Source: Cristatella mucedo
Taxonomy: Eukaryota > Bryozoa > Phylactolaemata > Cristatellidae
Length of the DNA stretch: 64,000 nucleotides
Direction: 5' to 3'
NCBI GenBank assembly: GCA_009760855.2
Contig: WPIO01000001.1
Span: 16,215,001-16,279,000, forward strand
The notes beneath the pieces are model-generated. The model did not search any database, was not told the origin of the DNA, and saw only the letters and a program-made list of their open reading frames with translations. The position numbers were made by a program, and so were the translations under genes. Below, in pieces: positions 11,601 to 20,714 of the stretch; position 1 is the stretch's first letter, and the number at the start of each line of letters is the position of its first letter.

Positions 11601-13867
11601 CATTCAAGATGACACAGCTGAGGGGGGTAGGTCTGCAAAATCTATTCCTAGCATTCGGTCCTAATCAGTTCACACCAGATGGCAGGAGGCATAAGGGTGC
11701 AGCAAAAGTTCAAGGATCTATAATTAGTGAATAGCATTGCAATATGAACAGCATTAGAAAAGAATATCTCTATTAATTAAAGCGAGAAAGTCTGTCCTTC
11801 CATCACGAGGCAAGATGACGAAGCGTTGTCAGATATGACTAGGCGAAGTGAGTCCACAGGCAGTGAGCTTTGGTGCAACCGTTATACGTAGGTCCTGGGT
11901 AGGGGTGGGGAGGCAGTACGAACAGCAAGCAGGGATCTGCATCCGGCACGCATCACCAATATTTCTGTAATGGCTCACTAGGTAAGGCGGTTGCTTTTCA
12001 CGACCTCGGGCCCGAGGTCGTGGGTTCGAATCCTTCGGTGGGCGATCCTTTATCACCACTGCAAGCGGTGGTGATAGCCGTAAAAGCTCTTGTGTCGCTA
12101 TCCAAAAAAGAAGCCTTTAAATCAGCTAGTATTTATTTATTATTATTATTTATTTCCTGTATGTTGATGCTTAACGAACCGACTTCACAGGTCTAATAAC
12201 ACCCATATCCCGAAGTTGCCGGTTTGCAAATAAGAGGCGGGTTTCGATTAAGGGTGAGAGAGTGAGACGAAGAGATGGTGAGAGAAAGAGAGGGAATGAG
12301 AAGAGAAAGTGAATAGGGGACGAGTGAGGTAGGTGAAAAGAAGAGGAATGGAGGGAATGGGAGAGATACGGTAGAAGAGAGAGGGAGAAAGAAGAAGCAT
12401 GAAGAGAAGGATGAAATGAGCGAGAAAAGAGAAAGGGAGAGAGAGAGATCGTTTGTTAGTGATGAAATTGGCCGTTAATCGCATAAGGCAGAGGTCGGCG
12501 AACTCCGGCCTTCAGGCCAGTTACGGCCTAGTCTAGTGCTCCAGACCGGCCTAACGCACAACCCTCTAGTTATTTATTGTTGGATCCGGCCTAATTGAAC
12601 TGTCACAGTTTCGTTCCTCTTCCTTAATGCTGGTTGGAGCTCGAGCGGTGGCCCTTGTTTATTTTTAGAACTGATGTCAGACGCCTGTGTGGAGCAGAAG
12701 TGCCTGACCGGGGAGGGATGACAAATGTCTACCCCTATAATTACCCTGCCCTGCCTCTTTGTTCGTCTGCCCATGCTGGCTCCTCCGGCCCGGCTGAGTG
12801 GGCTGAGTCGTTTCTTCTGGCCTGGCATGCTTTCTTGACCTGAAATGGCCTGGTAGTCCGAAGATTTTGCACCTGGAACAAGGAGTGAGGAATATATAAT
12901 AACGAGGGCTTGCCGGTGTTTGCCCACGATTTGCTTTCGTCATCAGTGAGGGCAACTGAAGCTCAAGCGACAGTGCAACCACAACTATGCTCTCAGCTCA
13001 TTGCCTACGCAGAGCTTGCATTACGCTACTTACTAAAAAATGCCCTCACGGTTTGCATGATAGCCTTCGGCCTCAAGACCAAGGCTAGTTTGATGTCAAC
13101 CAGTTCTGTCAGTACAGGCAGGTGGAGCTAACTCGGTAGAGGCGGTTGTCAAACGTCCCACTGTGTAGATGCAGCGAGAGCGTGGCACGACTGGTTAGCT
13201 TGTTACTGCTGTGTTACCTGTCATGTTGCTTCAGCGCCGTCCAGTGCGCATTACTTTTGCTTCAGGTTGGAAACCTCTGCGCAAGCCCTCGTGGTATGCA
13301 GTGAGTAAGAAAGTTGCAGAGCAAGCCGAGAGTGTTCGTGCGCTATTTGCTGACGATGGCGTGTGCGCTTGCTCCACACGAGCTCTGGTCACGGAACTGC
13401 TTCCATACTGGGTGAAAATTGGAGCTGCCACCTCCAGTGCTTCTGCCGCCTTTCCAAGTCACTGTCAAACTGCACTGGCACGTGACTTGGCCACGTTCAG
13501 GCGGCGCCCTAGCGCCTGGGTACCGGCTCACCACCACGATGCCGTGGAAATGCTGGACGATCGAGACGACGGTGCTGACGTTGCTGGGCGCCAGGACGCA
13601 GCCAGTTACCCTGAGCAGCTTGTGCCTCTGCAGCCTGACTCTGCAGGCTGCTACATGCCTGGCAACAATGTAGCGGCTACTGTAGCTGCAGGCGAGCCTC
13701 AGTTGCACGACGATACGCTGTGGGATGGAGAGGAAGATCTCAGCGATTGGGAACTCAGTGACGTGTCCAACGGTGACTTGCTACCGCCATCACCTGTCGC
13801 TACTACTACTGCACGGGCAGGGGTGGAGGACGAGGACGACTTTGTCATCGAGGAATTTGCGGAATAG
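5689..13867 (+). CDS. RAD17: RAD17 checkpoint clamp-loader ATPase, two exons
   Basis: RAD17 is the large subunit of the RFC-like complex that loads the 9-1-1 clamp at damaged DNA and supports ATR signalling in the nucleus. Exon 1 is 5689-7093 and exon 2 is 13266-13867; the intron 7094-13265 has a gtgaga donor and a pyrimidine-rich 'cttcag' acceptor. Both joints are phase 1, giving 668 codons plus stop, close to the family's usual length. The N-terminus (DSWVTSAF) fits the family's conserved start. Walker A GPCGCGKT is at residues 119-126, the Walker B region VVLLEELPN at 195-203, and the sensor motif GDIRSAIN at 299-306. FRALGKVLYCKR (337-348) and HQNYLDF (401-407) are typical. Exon 2 opens with WKPLRKPSW, the RAD17 C-terminal block, and ends in an acidic tail (EDEDDFVIEEFAE). 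A single intron is unusually few for an animal RAD17. AATAAA at 14303 is a possible poly(A) signal. The family call is very safe and the exon join strong. Confidence 0.95.
7524..7688 (-). mobile_element. SINE-A copy (tRNA-derived), in RAD17 intron
   Basis: On the minus strand it has a tRNA-like head with an A-box-like region and a B box (ggttcgattcc), then a body ending near 'agaggctgtttaatcagct'. A perfect-arm hairpin (cacgacctcgg / ccgaggtcgtg) replaces the anticodon arm. It is very similar to the copy at 58859-59023, so both are fairly young. Confidence 0.85.
8125..9405 (+). mobile_element. L2-like LINE, 5'-truncated, in RAD17 intron
   Basis: It encodes the C-terminal two thirds of an L2/CR1-type reverse transcriptase. 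Reading order is thumb-side motif LGITGAALQW, a frameshift near 8275, the catalytic YADDTQLYL at about 8360-8386, then LKLNDNKT, NLGVLF, SRLDFCNSLLTGLP and HWLPVKQRIDFKVL, to about 9156. The 3' UTR ends in the shared tail (cctagaaagagattgagttc..) and ATT-rich DNA at about 9400. There is no endonuclease or ORF1, so this copy cannot move by itself. Its last 350 bases form part of the inverted repeat 9055-11037. Confidence 0.9.
9612..9838 (+). mobile_element. 3'-end fragment of second LINE family
   Basis: It matches, with divergence, the minus strand of 37850-38060, including 'gacgaagtctgttggcca', the 'cgctatacaaa' motif and the end 'ttacagacggagatac'. That locus continues upstream into reverse-transcriptase coding sequence, so this is a 5'-truncated relic. 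It fills the start of the spacer of the inverted repeat. Confidence 0.7.
9839..10498. other. Spacer of the inverted repeat, unclassified
   Basis: No gene or repeat was recognised in this part of the RAD17 intron. The ORF 10218-10487 has no recognisable motif. Confidence 0.4.
11055..11125 (+). repeat. L2-like LINE 3' tail fragment
   Basis: Diverged tail (gtgcttagaaagagactta..) followed by ATT-rich sequence, lying just outside the right arm of the inverted repeat. Confidence 0.5.
11126..11965. other. RAD17 intron, unclassified
   Basis: No coding or repeat feature was recognised, apart from a short ATGTC tandem near 11375-11395 and a further ATT-rich stretch near 11490-11510. Confidence 0.4.
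11966..12165 (+). mobile_element. SINE-A copy with ATT-rich tail
   Basis: The tRNA-like head has its B box (ggttcgaatcc) at 12023-12033. Just before it, 12001-12020 is a perfect 20-base palindrome, CGACCTCGGGCCCGAGGTCG. The body (caccactgcaagcggtggtg..gccgtaaaagctc) and an end near 'aaatcagcta' match the other copies. A (T)ATT-rich tail follows. Confidence 0.85.
12245..12455. repeat. GA-rich (polypurine) tract
   Basis: About 210 bases of degenerate GAGA/GGAGA repeats with purines on the plus strand. It lies inside the RAD17 intron. Confidence 0.8.
12489..12600 (+). mobile_element. Possible hAT-type transposon end
   Basis: The sequence begins CAGAGGTCGGCGAACTCCGG and continues with GGCC-rich motifs, close in style to the terminal inverted repeats of Charlie-type hAT elements (CAGNGGTCGGCAAACT). 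I could not find the opposite end, so this is a fragment at best. Confidence 0.3.
12601..13265. other. 3' part of RAD17 intron
   Basis: No separate gene is supported. The last bases provide the pyrimidine-rich acceptor (acttttgcttcag) for exon 2. Confidence 0.5.
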
Positions 13868-14048
13868 CTACTTGCAAGTGTCGTCTAATGATCTCACAAT
13901 CTCGGTTTTGCTTACCTTTGTTAAACAGTATGGATGACAAAGTAGTGTTCCATACATTATGCTTCACTTTAAGTATATCAGTGTTCCTTGATACTCTCTG
14001 ACTACCACCGTTTCTTCAGAAATCTCACTATTTAAGTTTAATTTTTCA

Positions 14049-14066
14049 CATATATATATGTGTGTA

Positions 14067-14132
<66 letters not shown>

Positions 14133-14135
14133 CAT
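14049..14135. repeat. (AT)n/(GTAT)n microsatellite
   Basis: An almost pure TA dinucleotide array of about 85 bases, with a few TGTGTA interruptions at its left end. Confidence 0.95.
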
Positions 14136-14744
14136 ACATCCTTGTCATGTGTAGATCCTCGTGAGGCCTTTGTGGTTTCAATGAAGAAGAATGTGCTGAG
14201 CAGCCTTCAGGGATTAGTCGGGTCGCCTCGCGAAACAAAGAAAAATGAGAAGCCTAGTTGACTTCGGAAGACAGTCGAAAAAGTGAGTAGCAAAGATGTA
14301 GCAATAAATGACTGGAAGGAATTCAGCTGAATTGGCATTGAGTCTCACAGCATCCGACTCAGTATAAAAGCTTCTATCACCAACAGTATGTAAATGAAAG
14401 GCAATGATTGCTTATTTGTTATACTTACAGAAACTGAAGTTATATTGATATAGCAAAGCAGTTTGGTGTTCCTAGATTCGTGTACTCTAGAGAAGCTCAA
14501 GCGAGGCAACCATTTAGGTTAGACTGTCAACCGGCGAGCCAACTAATGGCATCTATGGCCTATAGCACATGGTAACAGCTGATTTCAATTTATATTTTGT
14601 TTATGGGTACAAAGTGGGTTTTCCTAATCTCGTATGCCTAAAATGCAGCGGAAATTAACGTTGCTTCGCAAAGGTTTGCCTCTGCGGTCAGGAAATTATC
14701 TTAAAATTCTCCGATTTTGCTGAAAGGCTAGGTGCAGACCAGTT
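14136..14744. other. Downstream of RAD17
   Basis: Contains a candidate poly(A) signal AATAAA at 14303-14308, about 440 bases after the RAD17 stop. Otherwise nothing was recognised. Confidence 0.35.
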
Positions 14745-15101
14745 GTGCACATTCAACGTGCGTTAGGAATCTACCGGATTAGTGAGGATTATTCGAAGAT
14801 AGCACTCAGTAGTAGCCATATAATTCATAACAGTACAGGTGCCTTAAACGAACATTTTAGTTCATGTTATTGCAGGGAATGGCTATATTTTATTGACATG
14901 TCATCAAGAGTTTGCTTGCACCCTGCCGATTCCTTTTGCTGCACGCATGGACAATTTATCGAGTCAAGAGCGAAAGAGTGCTCCTTGAAAGCGTCTGTTA
15001 AGATGTACAAAGCCCACAAGGCATACTTCCGCATGCCTGCCTGGGATCAAGACATGCCCCGTGCACCTCATTTCACATGCGAACACCCAGAACACTCTTG
15101 A
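14745..15101 (+). pseudogene. Fragment of an uncharacterised Cys-rich (CxxHG/CG..GDQD-type) domain protein
   Basis: The 118-codon ORF contains HPADSFCCTHGQFI (about residues 58-71), KMYKAHKAYF (about 85-94) and a WDQDMPRAPHFTC block (about 98-110). That order and spacing resemble a widespread uncharacterised protein family of arthropods and cnidarians with the pattern FCxxCG-x(n)-YxxYF-x(n)-DQDxxWAPHxxC. Family members usually continue with a Trp-Leu..Pro-Met-x-Trp-Arg block, which is absent because a stop follows at once. It is probably a relic of a dispersed or domesticated element. No splice sites were identified. Confidence 0.4.
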
Positions 15102-15814
15102 AAGTCGGCGAACATTATTTTCTTGCTATGAAAACAGTTTAATCGCTGGTGCAAGCCAAAAATGCTGGTGTTGACTATCGATCATCTTACTAAAGTTCAC
15201 AAGTCAGCACTGTTCATAGTGATCCTTGCAGCGATGTAGCAGATCCTACTAGCAGTGCCTCTGTCAGCACTCTAGAAAACATCTGAGTCCATCAACAAGG
15301 TAGCATTGCCGATGGACATTGATATGAAGTGCCGTAACTTCCGTTAGGCATCTGATGAGAGTACGCACCCAGGCCGGAGCTCACTGGCTGCTGCACGTGC
15401 TCTGTACTCTATCAGTGCCAGCCTAATCAGAAGCCACTCTTCGTAGCTAAGCCGAAGTGTCTTGCTTGTGACTAATAAGCACACGTCGCTACCGTAGGCT
15501 TTCCCACGTACACTGCTACTGTGCTTTGCGAGCATCTAGCTGAATTCATGTGGAATCAATCATCCAGGCTGTGGGCTTGGGGGTTTTTAATTATCCCAAC
15601 TGCTCTGGAAGTGCATCGATGGCCGTCGTGCTTGTATAGCTAATTAGCGTGTGAGCTCTGCAACAGCTGTTGCTGATTCTGGAGCTTTTAGCTGGCATTC
15701 TTGCCTGAACATCCTTCCATCTCCATATAAACAGATTATACGTTAGATCAATCACCCATTCTTCTTCTGAGATGTACAAATTTGGTGCTGCCCTGCATGA
15801 CTAACAAACTCAAT
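15102..15814. other. Unclassified
   Basis: Possibly the decayed continuation of the preceding fragment for about 200 bases, then nothing recognisable. Confidence 0.3.
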
Positions 15815-17145
15815 ATGTCCTCAGAGGCTGTTGTCATACTGCTCATTAAGAAGTCGACACTAAACCAGCAGACCTTCAGCAGCTTCCCCACAGTCTCCCT
15901 ATTGCCGCTCCTATAAAGGCAATGGAAGAAGTGGTGGCAGACCAAATAAATTCTTATATCAAAACTTCAATCCTAGCAAGGTCTGGTCAACTTTTAGAGC
16001 CAGTCACTGCACAGAGTCAGCACTGCAGCAACTGTATAACGACCCTCCTAGGAATATGCTATTCTAGTTAAGCTGGCTCTCTCTACGCCGTTTGATACCA
16101 CGGATCACCAAGTCCTCCTTGAGTGCCCATCGTCTCGCCTGGGCATTATTGGCACTATACTGCAGTGCCTTAGGTCTAACTCAGTGAAGATTTCAGAGCG
16201 TTCGTGACAAAGGGCAACAGTCATGCAGAGACCATTTAAAGTATTGAGTGCCCAAGGATCTCTGTCTGGTCCACTTCTTTTCACAATGCCTCCTCTTCCT
16301 CTTGTCAACTTAATCGCCGAGCACAATCAAGGCTTTCATTGTTATGCAGATGGCACTCAACTGTGCCTGCGCTTTGATCCTCACTTCATTCTGGCACGTT
16401 GAAGTCATTTAACTTCCTAGCTGCGTATTTCTCCCTGCCTATTTTCAGCTAATTAAACACCCGTGAAATATTTGGGCCTCCTTAGATAAAGAAACCACAG
16501 TCAAGCTGCTCCGTGCCTTTGAGACATACCGTCACGACTTGTGCTGCTCACTACACGTAGGTCTACTGGCCTGTACAGTAAGATGCTTGCAGTTGATGGT
16601 GCAACACACTGCAGCAAGGCTTGTCCGTCGCGAACGTCGAATTTCCACATTACTCAACTGCTCACTGACCTGCACTGGCTCCATGTCAAGAAGCATGTCG
16701 ACTTTAAGGTTTTGTCACTCACTCGTAGACCACTTCATTCCTTTAAGCTAGCCTATCCATCGAACGTCCTCCTCAGGCTTGACATCCTATCAGCCGCTCT
16801 CCTAACCCAAGTCGTGACAACCGTGCTCCGGCGTGCACCTCAAATGCGTCCGAGACCGCACCTTCGATTCGTTTGCTCCTAAAGCCTGGAACTCGACTGC
16901 GACTGACGTCTTGACATTACCAGACGACAAAATGTAACAAGAAGCTAACACGAGCCACCCGTTCCTCACAGTATTCGCTCTATCTATGTGAATCGTCGTG
17001 CATGTGCTTCTTCGTGCTGACACTGTGCAAGTCATTAAAAACCAGTTGACATGCTTCCTTTCCAGCGTATGTAAACAAAAAGCGCAGAATGAGATTTCAT
17101 TTCCCTTGAGACGCCATACAAATGTCTCATTATTATTACTATGAT
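15815..17145 (+). mobile_element. Degenerate L2-like LINE
   Basis: Fragments follow reverse-transcriptase order on the plus strand: a 'lysine-lysine-proline-thr-leu' N-terminal block near 15850, the 'PheAspThr..AspHis' palm region near 16090, LGIIGT near 16140, a Tyr-Ala-Asp-like block near 16340, and the C-terminal block (HWLHVKKHVDFKVL) near 16675-16720. It ends at an ATT-rich tail near 17140. There are many stops and frameshifts. Confidence 0.75.
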
Positions 17146-18220
17146 TAACAGCATCCGGTGGTAGATGTTGACGGTAGCTCGTGTTGGTAGATCATGCAAA
17201 GACACTCAAATATGCAGCTCCTTTGTTGTGACGTCTTCGAGCAATGCTACCTCCTAAGGAATTATCAGCAGCTTTGGTATTCTTGACTGCCTGCTTCCGG
17301 TTACACATATCTGCATCTTGAACGCCAAAGAATACAAGATATACTTCACCATTTGCAGTGCAAACTAGCATGGTGTGAAAATATGCCCACGCATAAGCTA
17401 AAAGAAAAACAGGTCTGAACCTAGCAAATAGCTAAGGATTAGGAAAGGATCAGAAGCCGCGGACATGCCTGGCTTTGTGATGTGCTGTACGCGCCTTTTA
17501 TGAAGAATGGACGAACGAATATCAAGTGCAACGAGTCTCACTTAAACCAAGACTACTGCAAAAGAACATAACAATTTGTCAGCCTTGACCTCGGGTCTCT
17601 GATCCGCTCTAGCTTCGCCATTGTCATTTTGCGAACTTTCTAGTTTGTATGCCTCTAGGTAAGCCCCACGAGTGCATTACTTTATTTTCAGGAGAGGGCG
17701 TACAGTGATTAAGTCGGAAAAACTTTGAACATCGAAGCGACAAAAATCGAAGCCGCTATCTTGTGCACCACTCAGAGGGGGCGGATTTCTGGGTTGCTAA
17801 TAACAAGAGAAGGAATTCACAGAATTCTCGCGCAGGTCGATAAGGCACGGTGCAAGGATGCAAGAGAGTACAAGGGAGATAATACTGACAGGTGGGTGCT
17901 AGAGCTATCTTCTCGCATTCTTTACGTCCGTTTCTTGCTTTCCATACATAGACATAGATATCCCCAGTTGAGCCCTCTCGTGAATCAAAGCCTGCATACG
18001 CAATTGAAAATAGCTCCGATATCCTTGTCGCCATTCTGCACGTTCCCGCGTTCGCGAATTCGCACGAATGATAATAATAATGATTATAGCAATCGTTTTT
18101 ATAACTTCCTAAGAAAACCCAGTATCCACTCGGATGCATTACAACTCCCTGCAAGAGAATCGGCACCCGAGTGTTAGCGACGCGCAAGGGATCAAGCATG
18201 CACAGGCAAGCAAGTATGTC
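17146..18220. other. Intergenic, unclassified
   Basis: Overlapping ORFs of about 150 codons lie on both strands (17725-18177 plus, 17756-18199 minus). Neither has a recognisable motif or splice context, so neither is called. Confidence 0.4.
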
Positions 18221-18375
18221 GAGCTGGGTTGGTCCAGCGGTTAAGGTGCTCGCCCCGACTAAGGTCTGGCTGAGGTCGTGGGCTCGAGCCCTGAGGCATA
18301 TGTGAAGCGCTTGAATAGAGATTTAGTTCTCTTGGGACGCTATACAAATGAATTATATATATATATACAAATGAA

Positions 18376-18410
<35 letters not shown>
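18221..18410 (+). mobile_element. SINE-B copy followed by (AT)n
   Basis: The tRNA Leu/Ser-like head has an A box of the form tggtccagcggttaaggtg and a B box 'gggctcgagccc'. It is followed directly by the LINE-type tail (gaagcgcttgaatagagatt..cgctatacaaat) and an AT dinucleotide run (18351-18410). Confidence 0.85.
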
Positions 18411-18411
<1 letters not shown>

Positions 18412-18777
18412 CGCCAAGGCCCGTATTGTAACGCAAGCAACAGGAAGACACTCACGGCCACCTGTTAGTAAGACCTGCGGCTAGTAAGTGGCGCTAAATA
18501 TTGTGGCGCAGGTACCTGGGAAAAACTGGGGCGAAAGGAAAGCTGACGCAATGGATGCTTTTTTAGCTGCGATTTAAAAATGCAAGGTCAACGCGCAGGT
18601 AGTGACCGTGACCGGAAGCAATTTTCAAACTGTTGGTCAACCTAGCTGAAGGTTCGATCACCAATAGATTTCAATCTAGAGCGGAAGGGAAGGCGGGACG
18701 ACTAGATGCTGAGGAGCGGGCGGCGCGAGAGCACATCGGGGGAGCAAGATAGTTAGATAGTTAGCGCTGGTTTAGCG

Positions 18778-19080
18778 CGCGAAGTGACCTTCAATCCAGA
18801 CCGACGGTCTTAGAATTGATTGGATGCTTCATTGGGAGCCAGCGAAGCTCGGGCAGATGTGGAGCGGTGCCGCAGCTACGCCGCCGACGACAGACCAGAC
18901 GAGCCGCCGAGTCTTGCACCAGTTGCAAAAGATTAAGGGCATGAGCCGGGGCCCTGAATAAAAGGAATTGCAATAATCTTGACCCGATATCGCAAACGCG
19001 TGAACTAGTTTGGCTGTCATACTCTCATCTAAGCAGGCCCTTATTTTGGCAATATTCCACAGCTAGCGCACGTACCGGGG
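18778..19080 (-). mobile_element. L2-like LINE fragment (RT C-terminal region)
   Basis: The minus-strand frames encode NLLQLVQDSAARLVCRRR, ELRWLPMKHPINSK and a preceding KLVHAF..DYCN block, in the order seen at 44135-44824. Both ends are lost and frameshifts are present. Confidence 0.75.
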
Positions 19081-20329
19081 CCAACAACAGCAGCGTATGT
19101 ACTTGCGTACACACGGTCTATTTTAAACACACACCTACATATGCCTGCATGTATGTATAAATAAACTGATATTTACAGTATTTATATTATTATAAAGCTG
19201 TTAAATGTAAATTTGTATACGGAGTATTTATAAATGCGTACAGGCCTATATCCACGTACGACTAGTGGAAGGTACGCTCCGCGGTGTTCCCAACACGCCC
19301 TTGCGATGCAGAAGAGTAAGACACTGGAGTAATGGGTCGCGAGCATAAGTTCAGTGGGTTAAAGACGACAGCGGCAAGCGGAGTTTCGCTGGCGTCGCTC
19401 CAGGTGGCTGCTCAACCCTAACCTTGGCAACTGGTTCAACCGAGGCGCGTGAGCGGCTTGGCCGCTCCTCCGAGGTCGTATGGTCCAAGGTCGTACGGTC
19501 CAAGGTCGTACTCTTCGCTAAATCCCAGTCGCGGCAGTACGAGGCAGCCCCCGACGATTAAATTTTCCTCCAAATTATTCGCACGCAAGTTAGTATGCGT
19601 GGTTCACTGAACGCAGCGATGCTTTTACCTAGCGATAAGCTTTTATCTTGAAAACATGCGAACTGCTGTGACTGCTCCAGCGCGCCGCCGCCCGCACATA
19701 AACCTACAGCCCTAGAGCGCACCCCCATTGGCTGACGTATCTATTGGGCGGTCCTGGAGCTGGCGAGGATCTGCAGCAAAGTAGTAGCAGCAGAGATCCA
19801 GGCTAAATACGCGGGCGTTCCCTTACAATAGCTCGCGATAAAAATGGAGTCTCGCATCTGAAGATTTACGATTCCACATAATAGAGACGGGGTCTCAGTC
19901 ACACTTCTCAGTTCTAGGTCAGCCTGTGACTGGATCTTGCAGAGCTACCACTAAGCGGCGCTTTCCTTTATTCGGTAGCGAGAAAATACGATCCCTTCAG
20001 ATTTTTAAACTCTTGGCTCCTAATACTTCTGGTGCGCGAGATATACTTCACCATTGTATTTGAAATTGTATCACGGCTTCATAAAGCATTAATACACTGT
20101 AAATTATAGCAGAGAACCATGAATAATCACGAGATATCGTAATTGAATATGCGCAGAAATTCTTTGGTCACGAGTATGCTCCCATATATTCTGTCCGCTC
20201 CGTGTGCAGGGTCACGGAGACTCAATTAAATTTACCAAATAAACTTTAAAAGATGCGCCGTGTTAAGTGAAGGCTTGAAAGCTACTTTATGAGGTCTGGG
20301 TGTGACAACGATCGTAAAGACTTCAATTG
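19081..20329. other. Intergenic, unclassified
   Basis: No gene was recognised. A short direct repeat (gtccaaggtcgta) occurs near 19480-19515. Confidence 0.4.
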
Positions 20330-20435
20330 CAATTCCCTTTGCAGCAAATGTAAAGCGCCTAGAAAGAGATTAAGCTCTCTTAGGGCGCTTTATCAAGTAC
20401 ATTATTATCATATTATTATATTATTATTATACCTC
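20330..20435 (+). repeat. L2-like LINE 3' tail fragment
   Basis: A typical tail: 'aaagcgcctagaaagagatt..ttagggcgctttatcaag', then ATT-rich DNA. It is isolated from any coding part. Confidence 0.7.
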
Positions 20436-20714
20436 CGTGTCTCCATTCGGAAGCTTCAAAATGCCAGGGATTGTATGCTGAGTTAGGCGTGAGAGTCGTG
20501 AGTTCTTTGCTGGGATCCTCAAGCACGACTTTCACTTTCGCTTCGTCTTCAGTCGCGTGCATTTTCATCCGCATCACAATCCTGTATTAAACATTTCATG
20601 AAAGTGCGAGCAACCAAACGGTTGGCGGGACAGCACCTCCTCAAGCACAGCAGAGTGAGTCGCTCTAACTTAGTACAGCGATTTCTATGCAGTGACTACA
20701 GTATCAAAAACCTC

